NCBI RefSeq assembly: GCF_009389715.1
Contig: NC_052401.1
Location: forward strand, 310,001 to 374,000
Direction of reading: 5' to 3'
DNA from: Phoenix dactylifera
Taxonomy: Eukaryota; Streptophyta; Magnoliopsida; Arecales; Arecaceae
DNA length: 64,000 nucleotides
Both the position numbers and the translations under genes were made by a program. The notes under the pieces are model-generated. The model worked only from the letters and a program-made list of their open reading frames with translations. It did no database searches and was not told the DNA's origin. Below, piece by piece: positions 1 to 10,500 of this stretch. Every line of letters begins with the position of its first letter. Position 1 is the stretch's first letter.

Positions 1-20
1 TCCCGCGAACCAAACGAGCC
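1..20. mobile_element. Possible end of a MITE cut by the window edge
   Basis: The first bases read CGCGAACCAAACGAGCCC, which matches the inverted terminal repeat of the MITE at 29425-29904. Only the right end is in view and no target duplication can be tested. Confidence 0.3.
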
Positions 21-366
21 CAAAATGGTTCCATCTATGTCTCGATTCCAATCCAGAATTGTAGGCAACATTTTGACCAATATCTATATCAATTCATGTA
101 AATAATGGTCGTTGGAGAGAATTGTGTTAGATGTGATATTGTTGGCTTTTTAACAACAAAACATGAAATATAAATGTGATCAAAACATTTCCTAGCTACC
201 TTCCAGTGGGAATCGCAAGTAGTAGTGAAGCCAAAGCATGTTATAATGGTAACAGCTGATGAGAATTTCTATCTGCATTGTTGAGTCATTTATAGTTTTG
301 ACATGAATACCATTGAGTTATTTGTAGTTTTGACGTGAGTACTTTGCCCATCTATTTTCCTTTTAG

Positions 367-3300
367 GATCCCTGGTGGAACCCAGCTGTTGAGGAACAGG
401 CTGTGATGCGCATTCATCGTATTGGTCAAACTAAGAATGTATTTATCAAAAGATTCATTGTAAAGGTAATATATTCTTAACCCTTTCTGTTTTGTTTTCT
501 GAAAGCATCCTTCCAGGTAATTGAATGCCTTCTTTATCTCGTTGTTTTACTATTTACGGGATTCAATCAGGCTTATCTGAGTATAGGGGTAGCAATCGGG
601 TCGGGTCAGACATAAACAGGTCGGGTCAGATACAAATCGGGTCAGAAAATTATAAACCTGAACCTGACCTGTTTATTAAACAGGTCAGAAATTACAACCT
701 GAACCTGACCTGTTTATTAAACAGGTAACCCGACCCGACCCGTTTAACCTGTTTAATAAACAGGTAACCTGTTTGCCCAACCCAACCCGACCTGTTTAAC
801 CTGTTTAGCCCAACCCATCCTAACCCGATCTGTTTAACCTGTTTACCTGACCCGACCCGACCTGTTTAACATGTTTGCAGTAATTAAGAAAATTAGTTGA
901 AAAAAAGATTGCTTGCCCCTTTTTGTTTCCTTTAGGCTTTAATTTTTGTTTTCTTTAGGATTTAATCTGTTTCCTTTAGCAAAGTATATCTCTGAACAAT
1001 ATGCATGGTTACCAACATAGATATAGGACTGCCTGCATCTTAAACTTTCTTATGAACTTTCATGTTCTTTTTGTTCACTTTTTCTTGGCATACCAAAAGC
1101 ACTAGAATAAATTAGCTCTAGCATGCAACAGAATGTTAAACATGTGCAGACATTAGACATTGCAAATGTTTGGAAGTGATAATCTGCAGAGTTGAGTTAA
1201 TAACTGCAGCTTAAATAAAAGGAGAACATCATTGCAGCAAAGTGCAAAAGAGTGCACATATGACACAAGGTTTGAAACCTTTTACATATATCTGTAATTC
1301 TGTATAGGAATTTTCATAAGTCAAACCATGTAGCAACATCATGGTCTGAGAGATAATAATAAGAATGGCCACGAAGCAGTAGTGCCTCCAAATTATCTTC
1401 ATCTTGTTTAAGTATGTATCCAGTCTCTGAAATAGCACTTGAGTAGTCTTTCAATGTTAACAACAATTTCACCTTGAGAATTTTTGCCTGCAAAGGACAC
1501 GCTTCACTGAAGTAAGGTTGCAGCTTATTGGTACAATCTCTATCTAATTTAACAAGCACAGACAAACATCAGTAATCCATAAATGGTACCCGTAAGCATC
1601 CTGGAGAAAAGACAAGGACAATTTTGTCAATATAATCCAAAGCTTTTGAAAATCATGAAAGGCATCTGAGATACATGAGAGGTTAGTGAAGCAACAAATG
1701 TAAATCATGAAAGGCATCTGAGATACATGAGAGGTTAGTGAAGCAGCAAATATAAATCATAAGATTTAGAGGCACAGAAAGTGCTGAAACAACAATATGC
1801 AGTAGAGACCCATGCAACACAGTTTAGTTTGCTTTATGAGCAGAAGCAACTCACATAATATGATAGAAGAAAGAAATGTAGTGGACCAGTAATATACAGA
1901 ACCTACCCCAGTGACACTAGCACATAGCATGTAATCCACACCAGAATCTTAGAAACAAAGTGACCAAACATAACAAGTTAAACTGATTTGACCGAGGGAC
2001 ACAAATGGCATAACAAACAAACAGCATAACAAGCCTAAATTACAACAGTATAACCACAATGAATCAAGAACACAACAAAGATAAAAAATAAAAACAACAA
2101 GACACAACAATAACTAAGGCGACACTTATCCATAAAATTGAGATGGTCTCTGTTAATGCAATAAGGAGCAATCCTTCAGCAACATCTATGCATGGAAGAG
2201 GTCCAAAAGACAGAAAAAGGAAAGATTTCACAGAGGGAATTACTACTATAATATTATCTGCAAGACACAGAGAATAAACCAGAGGCCAAACTTAAGAACT
2301 TTCTCAGGGGAAAAAGGAGCCAAATTTAACAACAACCAACAAAACCAACCTCCACAAATACAAGTTTCAAAGACCACGCATGTTGAAGAAAAATCGACCA
2401 GCAACCACAAGGCGGTATGGAATTTCATTGATCTCTGCTCTCAAGGAATAAACAAAGCAGTACTTCAAATCAAACAACAGATAATGTTCTCACATAGTTG
2501 ATAGGTCAGCTAAAGGATTTAGTGCTATCCTTGGGGTAGCAGTATGCTCAAGAAAATACCGTATGACACTTAAATAATTTCAAATGGAAATTAAAACCCC
2601 GTCTTGTGCTCATGCTACCAAATCTCTGAAAATTCCAAACAGCGCCAGGCAAAAAGCACACCTTTTACCAAATTAGTATTACAGTGTAGACATTCACAAA
2701 CATGAGGTAGATGATAAGCTTATTTAAGATCCAAGTAAATAGACTTGCTTTCGGCAATGAGAGAGATCCAGCTAATTCCAGGAGCTTCCACCTGAAAGCC
2801 AGCAAATATATTTATTAATTTAATAAAAAGAAGTCGATGAATAGGATCAGCATTTTTTTTAAAAAAAACAGTATCTTGGTCATTTTATCAAGTTGTCAAA
2901 AAAAAAGAAGCAAATAGTCGATCTTCTTAAATCCTTCCTGAATGCTACTACGTTGGAGATTGAAATCAAATGTATGGATTTTAAACCCGGGTAAAAAAAT
3001 AAGTAACATTGCAATATTGCATATAAAAAGAGAGAGAAAGAAAATCGAAGATTTAACTCCGGAAAATGGATGGATGAAATCACCTCTCCTATCCAAGAAA
3101 CGGTTCTCAACTCTGTTTTCTGGGCTGATCCGCCGTCCGATCTGACGATCATAGGGTTCCAAGCTCTCACTCCACCGAAGAAAGAAGCCGGAATCGGAGA
3201 ACACCGAGGACCAGAAGAGCAACAACTTCACAAAGAGGAAAAAAGGTAACGAAGCTCTCACTTCATCGGAAGAACTGCTGATCCAAAAGAAAATCTTCAG

Positions 3301-5502
3301 AACCTTGTGAATAAAAATATAAATCAAGTGAGAAATCCTTGCAAAACTTGCTTAACCTAGATCGATTGAAACCAAAAACAAAAGAAAAGGAAAATAAAAA
3401 ATTGGGGCAGCAGCGAAATTATGAGAACATTAAAATACTAACTACGGCGATCTTCCCCTCCTAACCGCGGCAATCTTCGTCTTCCCCTCCTCTCAGACTC
3501 GGGGCGATCTTCTTCCCCTCCTAACTGCGGCGATCTTCCCCTCCTCTCAGACTCGCGTGCTCGGTGCTTCCAACTCCAAGCTCTCACATGACACGGCCGC
3601 ATGGCTGCACAGCGCACGGGGAATAGAAAAGGGTTAGGGACCTAGGGTTTGTGAGGACTCCTAGTGATTATAAACCACCTGATCTTAGATGGACGGCAGC
3701 AGCTCAATTACAATCTAAACGGGTTAAACGGGTCAAGACATTTCAAACCCGTATCCGACCTAATTAATAAACAGGTTAAACGGGTCAACCTGTTTACGAC
3801 CCGAACCTGTTTAGGCCAGACCCGAACCTGTTTATGGCGGGTCGAACGCAGGTCGGGTTGGCGGGTCGGGTCATACTTTGCCACCCCTATCTGAGTATCA
3901 TTGCAGTTAGCACTTAGCTGTTTGTAAAATTGATTCTAATTGTGATAAATGGTGGTTGTTATCATATATTTTTTCACTGTGTGCACATGTGTAGTGTGTT
4001 TATTTAGAGGATTTTGGCCTGTTGAATGTGTAAACAGTGTAATCGTATAGGCCATTTTCACTCTATGGTGGATTAGTTACAATACAGCAACCATCAGATG
4101 TGCGTTTATGTGTTAACAAACCTTGAATCACCTTCTGGACTTTCTCCTTACTGTTTGAGAGACCTTGTTTGTGAATTGCTCTCAATTTTATTTTTCCAAA
4201 TCTCTGTGCAAAATTGCTATAACTAACCATTACTAACATGTCAGTGAAACTTAATGACCTAATTGTCATCATCTGCATTGGAAAGTTCTCATATCTAACC
4301 AGAACATAAAGCTTTTGTTTGCTTCCATAATGCTCCTTCAAATTGCTGTCTCAGGTGCCAATTTTGAAGAGATGCCTGGGGTTTCATCATTCTGGTTACC
4401 TTTTACCTTTTTTTTAGAAAAAAGAAATTCAAGGCTCTCATCACCTACTCCTGCTCTATTATAGAGTTCCAACATCAGCTGCTTGCTTCCTGTCCTCTGC
4501 ACCTGTTCTGTTGAACCAAACCAACACTCTTTTGTTTGATTCTTATTTATGTTACAAATTGTAAATGCATCTTAGTTGATTGTTCCATTTTGTATTCTTT
4601 TTTCAAACAGTTCGAAAGTTGAATCTGAGTTTGCTTGGGCTCATCAATCATGCTGCATCCCTTCATTCATTTCTCTAGAGCTTTTATGTGCACTTTTCTT
4701 GTTGCCTTTATATCCCTGTACTTGGAGTCTTCAAGAGTTTCTTGCTTCCCATTTCTTTGGGATTCTGTAACTTGTTTTTGCTGACGTAGTTCATGAAATA
4801 AAGATTATTTATGTTGTCAAGTTTATAGGATGCAAGGATTCACCTTTTTTTTTCAATGTTATAAATCTACTATCTTATGTCCTTTCTCTTTTGTGCCTTT
4901 ATCTCAAGCATTTCACTTCAAATTATTTGCCAGAGGCAATTGCTCTAATATGCTATCTTGCTATTGCAAATTGGAATGCATCTATTCTGCCACTCAGCTG
5001 GTAATTCCTCTACTTCAGCATATCTACAGATGGTGGTGGTTTTCATTTCTAGTTCTAGGGCACCCGTCAAAACCCATACGGCCCCCAGAGAGGCATGAGA
5101 GTTCCTTTTTAGTCCAAGACATGTTTGCATTAGTTTATGGGGGAACCACTAAGCATTTCATGTAGCCCTTGTTTATTCTTGTTCATCCTATCCTGTATTG
5201 ACTGCTGCCTGTAGCTTATGCTGTGAAAAACCTTAAAAGTTTCACTCTCATTGTGAATCTTGGCCTTTATACATTCATTAGACTTGCAGCACCTTTTGTA
5301 TCTGCTTGACGTATTTGAAGGTCTTGATCATCCCTGAGCTGACTGCCAAGCATACTATTTTTGTATTGGCATTTTTTAGGGAACAGTGGAGGAAAGAATG
5401 GAAGCTGTGCAGGCACGAAAACAAAGGCTGATCTCTGGGGCCCTAACCGATCAGGAAGTTCGCACTGCACGCATAGAAGAACTGAAAATGCTCTTCACTT
5501 AG
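367..5502 (+). CDS. RAD5/HLTF (SMARCA3-like) SNF2 ATPase, last two exons
   Basis: Two exons are visible: 367-465 after a TTTTAG acceptor and 5380-5502 ending in TAG. Joined in frame they give the last 73 residues. The first exon opens with [12 protein letters not shown] and RIHRIGQ, which is motif VI of the SNF2 helicase C-terminal lobe. The second exon has [18 protein letters not shown] and ends EELKMLFT, the usual tail of the plant RAD5/SMARCA3-like group. Members are nuclear ATPases, often with HIRAN and RING domains upstream, acting in DNA damage tolerance by fork remodelling and PCNA polyubiquitination. Those upstream domains lie before the window, so the exact paralogue cannot be named. 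The 4.9 kb intron between the exons is enlarged by a Mutator-like element. Both exons are free of frame errors. Confidence 0.88.
1314..1565 (-). pseudogene. Captured fragment of a P58IPK/DNAJC3 co-chaperone gene
   Basis: The minus strand encodes [20 protein letters not shown], then [18 protein letters not shown] and [11 protein letters not shown]. This is the TPR region of the plant ER-lumen co-chaperone P58IPK (DNAJC3 homologue), which in intact form has nine TPRs and a C-terminal J domain. Only about 60 matching residues are present; the reading then ends in TWFDL and a stop. No J domain or other TPR could be found in the 3.3 kb element, so it is a gene fragment, antisense to the host gene. 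An exon-like block on the same strand at about 2736-2791 follows a TTTCAG acceptor but I do not recognise it. Confidence 0.7.
1651..1757. repeat. 52-bp direct tandem duplication
   Basis: Two nearly identical 52-bp copies (AATCATGAAAGGCATCTGAG at the start of each) lie inside the Mutator-like element, with the start of a third copy. Confidence 0.85.
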
Positions 5503-6496
5503 AAGTTCAGAAGGAGATATTACCATCCTTCAGCATCTGAACATATTGTAGATGCTGAGCTGTTGTTTCTTTGATGGGTTCATAACTGCAGTACTGGTAT
5601 ACAGCGATTGGTCATCAGGCAAGCTTGTGTGCAAGCTTTGTTGATAGATAGATATTGATGGGTGGTGGAGGCTAATGTGCGGGCTCCATAGCATCAGCAT
5701 CCTGATTTTCTCAATCAGTTTAGTTGTTAGTGCTGTATGTGTTGCCTCCAGTCTTCTGCTTCCGGATTCCGCCATTGCCAACATGCATGGGCAAAGCACT
5801 GTGGCAGCCATTTGGTTTTGTAAAAAGCGCGAAATATCTGTGAAAGCTTTAGGCAAGTTTTGTATTATGAAATGCTTTTCCAAACACTTACAGGCAGGTT
5901 CCAGAGCCCCTGTAAACATGAATGACATCAATGGGGACAATTGGGTTGCAACTCCCTTGTTGCCAATTTACATGAACCGAGTAATTTGATAGAAATGGAA
6001 GTGGGCCAATACAATATCCTTTTAGTTGCTGAGACTTGAAATTGATATGGATGTTGGATGTATATGAAGCATATCTCTGTGCGAGTGCTTGTCTGATATT
6101 GGTGGTATATGAAAAAGTTTGATGGGGATTATTTTGTTGTTTGGTTGACCCCACAATAAGAATTTGGAGACAGGAATGGCTGGCGAAGGTGATTACATAG
6201 TAAAACGTCTCATGCTGGTAATCACGCAGAGCGGCCGACTTCGACTGTGGTGGTAGGCACAACAGGTGCATATGAACGAAAGGACGAGTTACATTTGTGA
6301 GTACCACCGCATCCTGCTACCATCCACATTTTTCCTTTTGGAGGAGCCCGTTCTACTATCTATTAGCAGTTATACTTGGAAGATTTGGGTGGTCCCAATA
6401 CGTGGCGCATGTCCAATGTGGGGCTGGACTCACCTCGCACGACTTTGTCAGCTGTGTAGCTCACTCGAATTTAAATTTATGGTGTGACCGGAATTA

Positions 6497-6646
6497 GGCG
6501 CGTTCAGCTAATCTAGACTTGTTGGTTCGGCTTAGTTATAACTGACATAAAAAATCATCAATATTGAATATTTCAGGCAATTTTTGATTTATAAATTCTG
6601 TAGCAGATTTACACTACACTTTTTCAGCGGCTGGTAAACACGCTCC
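6497..6646. mobile_element. Possible small MITE (150 bp)
   Basis: The left end GGCGCGTTCAGC and the complement of the right end GGAGCGTGTTTACC are imperfect inverted repeats. TTA lies before and TAA after, so TA is the only exact shared flank. The ends match only partly, so this is tentative. Confidence 0.25.
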
Positions 6647-6817
6647 TAAATAACCTGGTATTGCTTTAAAGCAGATTACTTTAATCTGTCACCTTTCTAG
6701 GACATCATTATTTATTAAATTTAATTTGGTGGGATAATTCTGTTAAAATATTTTGAAAATCTAGGAAGCATCCATCCAGCAATTTCTTCCCGTTTGGAAA
6801 TAAAGTTGTGGTAGTGC

Positions 6818-7122
6818 TTTTTTTTTGTGGTTGCAGCAGGAGGTCGCAGGATTTCATTAACAAGGAAACATGCAACATAACAATTAGAGAGGAGAGAGAA
6901 AGGGAAGAATGGCTTTGGGGTGAGTAAGTCCTTGTTCGCGCCTTTGCCGGCGAACTAGTCAGTCTAAAGAAAAGATGAGCTTTTAGAGATCTAGTGAGGA
7001 AAATTATTCCAGAAGATAATTGAGTCTGCCTAAGAGTGGCAATTTACAGTATCCAGATTATGAGCAAGAGAAGCTTCGGCAGCGAGTATGAGGTCGTCAG
7101 CAAATAGGAGATTGGAAATAAC
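6818..7122 (-). mobile_element. Truncated LINE (L1-like), reverse transcriptase fragment plus 3' tail
   Basis: On the minus strand, 7122 downward reads ISNLLFADDLILAAEASLAH, the FADD catalytic block of plant L1-type reverse transcriptases. Stops follow within 30 residues, in a region still resembling RT (ADSIIFWNN). The strand then runs through a typical LINE 3' end (TTGTTAATGAAAT) into a 9-bp A tract, seen as T at 6818-6826. The RT block joins the 3' tail over only about 300 bp, so the copy is 5' truncated and internally shortened. It is non-functional. Confidence 0.6.
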
Positions 7123-7551
7123 AGGTGCATAGGTGTTTGTTTGTGCGATCATAACAAATATCAAACGTAAGATGCAGGCTGACTGCTTTGAGGGGATGAC
7201 GCATTAATCGGAGTGGGGGGAGGGCGAACAAAGGTGGAGCGAGCGCGCCATTTAGACGTCGATCCGCTCCCCAACGTTGATTGTGGGCAAGACGGGCCGG
7301 GTGGGGTCCTTGAGCCCAGCCCTTGTGTACGCGGCCAGCGAAAAGGGAGCCCACAAGCCCAGCCAGGCGCGGCGCTCCGCGCTCCTCCCTCTCAATTCCT
7401 AATTCCTAATTCCTAAATTCTTGGTGGGACGGGAGACCCCAGCAGCCCGAGGCCTTTCGTTTCCGTCGTCGTCCTCTTTCCTCTCCTCCGCTGTTCCGCT
7501 TGGTTAGGTTTAGAGCCGCAATAGCAAACAGCTTGCGCTCCCTCGATTCAG

Positions 7552-10500
7552 ATGGATCATCCTCCCAAGGAGGCGGCGGCGGCGGCGGCGGCGGCGGCGG
7601 CCCCGGCACCGGCTCCGGCTCCTACCACCAACGTCAACAGTTCGAGTTCAGGTTTAGCAGCCCCCCAAGACCAGGTCCGGCGCGTCTTCTGCACCAAATG
7701 CTTCGACGCTCTCTGGTTCTGCTACTGTACGCACGCAATCTTCCTCCTGTTCCTTCTCTCCTCTCTCTCTTTCTTTCTCTCCGTATTTCTAGATCTCTGT
7801 CTGTCTGAATGCTTCTTCGCTGCTCGTTGGGCGGTTATATGCTTGTCCGTTCCCGATCCAATGGTTGTAGGAAAGAAAAAGAAGGGGGGGAGTTATTGGG
7901 ATGGCAGAGCGAAATCGCTGGATTCCATACATTGCTTTTTTACGTGTTAGTTCATCTCAAATCGACCGTCCGGATCTTGAAAAGAGACGAGGGCGAGCTA
8001 TAACAGCGCAGGCTTGTGATGGATGGATCGCATTGCCTGCTCTCTGTTGCAACTATACATGTTCCCGATTTGAGGTCCCCAAAGATGGTGGATGTCCCTA
8101 GAAATTGAGCGTCTATCTCTGACTCTGATATCAACATCTTTTGTCTGCCCCAGAGCTCAAGGTGGCGGTGCCCTTTTTCATTGCATCTGCTTCGGAACAA
8201 CAACTTATGTACCCATCTTTAGGCCCCCTCTCCAATTTCAATTTTCGACGATTGAGTAAGCAAGGATGCCGCTGCATGCCGCTCAACTATTTGTTTTATC
8301 TCTTCCTCCTATGCAATGGCGGCAGCGATGAGAATGAGGTGCTCGTAGCAGTTCTAGTGGGATCGGGCTGTATTGCATGCCTTAGCTGTTGCCTCATGGA
8401 TTCCTTCTAGTGGTATGGAGCTTACATTGTAGTGGGGGCTGAGATCAAACCTCATCTCATGGATTCCTTCTGGTGGCCTGATTCTGATCTCTGCCTTTAT
8501 ACTGCTTTGTATTCCTTTAGCTGTTGCCTTCGTCAACATTTCTGTCTCAGCTGACATGGGTACGAGATAAGTCCCATCGGGTTTATATCAATTTAGTTTC
8601 AGAATTTGGGATTGCCAAATGTGTTCCAGTTTGCATCAACTAACAAGTCACTCGTCGTAAACGGCCCATTTAGTCATGGATATGGAGCTGTGCCATGCTC
8701 ATGTGCTAAATGACAAAAGGGCCCGGTATTTCTTATGGATGGATATGCCAGGAAATAATCTTTTCTCAGTTTGCAGCCCCATGGTTGCTAGGGATTGAAA
8801 ACCTTATAACTTTAGTCAAGCAAAAACTTACATTACAAGCCTCAGAAATTTGGAACTGACTTGTAGCTACTACTGATTTTGACATTCTAATGAAACTGAT
8901 GCATTTCTATTACATCATCTTGGCAGAAACTGTACCCTTAAACAAGAAATAGTTCATAGAACATTCACTTCGTGATGACTTACATGTTTGTTTTACCTTT
9001 TTATACAACACTATATATAAAATTTTTTTGATGGAATAATAGGAGGGTCTAATGATGACCCACCGTCCTTCCAAATTTTTTGACTATTTTTTTTTCTTCT
9101 GTATTTTTGTTACTAATTTCTTTCTTACTTATGTTTTTGCTGTGGAAGGGAAAAAAAGGCAGGGCGGGGGCTGAGATTTGTAGGTAGTTAGCTTATGCGA
9201 AGAGCTTGTCATCTCTTAGCAGTTCATGATGGTCCAAACTATACTAGAAGTTTTCATTTGTGGATTTTTTTCTTTAGTTCATTTAGCAACACCCATGCTA
9301 TAAATAGAATCATTGAAGTTTTCTGATACTCAGTTCTTACTCAGACACCTTTTTTGTTACTTTTGTCCTTTTAACTAGTTCAGACATGCGTGTATGCATG
9401 CACAGAGAGGGAGGGGGGGGGGGGGGGGGGGGGGGCGCTAGATCCAAGCTTTGCTGGATTTGAGGATTCACTTCAATGACTTTGGCTATGATTAACTCGA
9501 GCTTTTTCCTACGCTTTGCCCTAAATGGAATTTTGACTTCTGATTGATATCATCATAGATCAGATCTGCATTTTGTGGATTCAGAGTGCGTTGATAGTCA
9601 TTCTTAGAACTTGGATCGAGTTCTTGTTCAATAAGATGTTGAATCAGTAAGATGTCCAAGAAGCCTTGGAACATGTAAAGAGGTTTCAACGAGCTAAATT
9701 TGCACTCATTGGTCTCCTGGGTGATTTTCATGAGAATTGAAGATGTTGGTTGATCTGATCAGACTATTTCTGAGCTATTTACCCTCCTGAAGAAGGATGG
9801 GATATGCTAACCATCCTTAAATTTTTGGCAGTTGATGTAATGATCTTTTAAGTGCCAATTCTGAGAGATCATATGGTTATAACTTGAATACAACTACACA
9901 AGCACAGAAATCTGGTGATGCAATTGTTGCAAAGTTGATCGAGGAAGATTCAAGAGGCATGGAAGTTTGCAGTGAGCAAAGCAAAGTGGACTGCTCATTA
10001 TGTTTAAACTTGAGGACTGTGAACGAGTGCAATACTTTTTATGATGTTCTCATCAGTGATGATCCATTGCCTTATTGCATTAGATTGCTAATCTGATGCA
10101 TCAATATCAATAGTTAAGGTCAGACAATGCCATGATTCAACAATCCAATTTCATGAACGCTTATTGTCGGTTTCCACCATCAAAACTAGGAGAGTCAATA
10201 ATAGGATGAAAAAAATGTTTTTTGTCAGCTAGATCAAAATGTCAAGTCAAAACAAGTTGAGATAGCTAGTTTATGAAGCTTTGAGCATTTAATTTATTTC
10301 TCCAATATAATTTTCAATCGAGGATCACTTTTGTCTGTTATAAACGATTCTGCCATACCTTAATGAGATACAAGGTTGGAAGTGCTACAAAATGCTAATC
10401 TGTTTCACTGAACCCTAGTTATAATAGCTTAGAGTGTTGTTGCAGGATTAGGAAATCATGTTTTTTTCCTCTTTAGTTGCTAGGTTTAGTTTGAGGGTTG

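Larger units (their letters stand above)
585..3888. mobile_element. Mutator-like non-autonomous element (Pack-MULE type)
   Basis: The 10-bp sequence ATCTGAGTAT stands at 575-584 and again at 3889-3898, directly flanking the element; an 11-bp reading is possible because of a shared T. The ends are inverted: AGGGGTAGCAA on the left and the complement of AGGGGTGGCAA on the right. About 300 bp inside the left end and 180 bp inside the right end are full of CGGGTCGGGT and CCTGTTTATTAAACAGG motifs in both orientations. A 9-11 bp duplication plus long repetitive subterminal arms is the Mutator pattern; hAT (8 bp) and CACTA (3 bp) fit less well. No transposase is seen. The interior carries an antisense DnaJ/TPR gene fragment, so it is Pack-MULE-like. 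It sits in an intron of the RAD5-type gene. Confidence 0.75.
5503..7551. other. Intergenic: 3' UTR, possible MITE, LINE piece, 5' leader
   Basis: Between the RAD5-type stop and the DUF3128 start I see no gene. The first 500-700 bp is probably 3' UTR. A possible small MITE (6497-6646) and a truncated LINE (6818-7122) follow. From about 7200 the GC content rises toward the next gene, which fits its promoter and leader. Confidence 0.6.

Noticed and set aside
4063-5470. Open frames in the second half of the RAD5-type intron
   Set aside because: Short, Phe/Leu/Cys-rich and without conserved motifs; ordinary intron sequence.
7406-7808. Proline- and glycine-run open frames
   Set aside because: They are other frames of the GCG repeat in DUF3128 exon 1.
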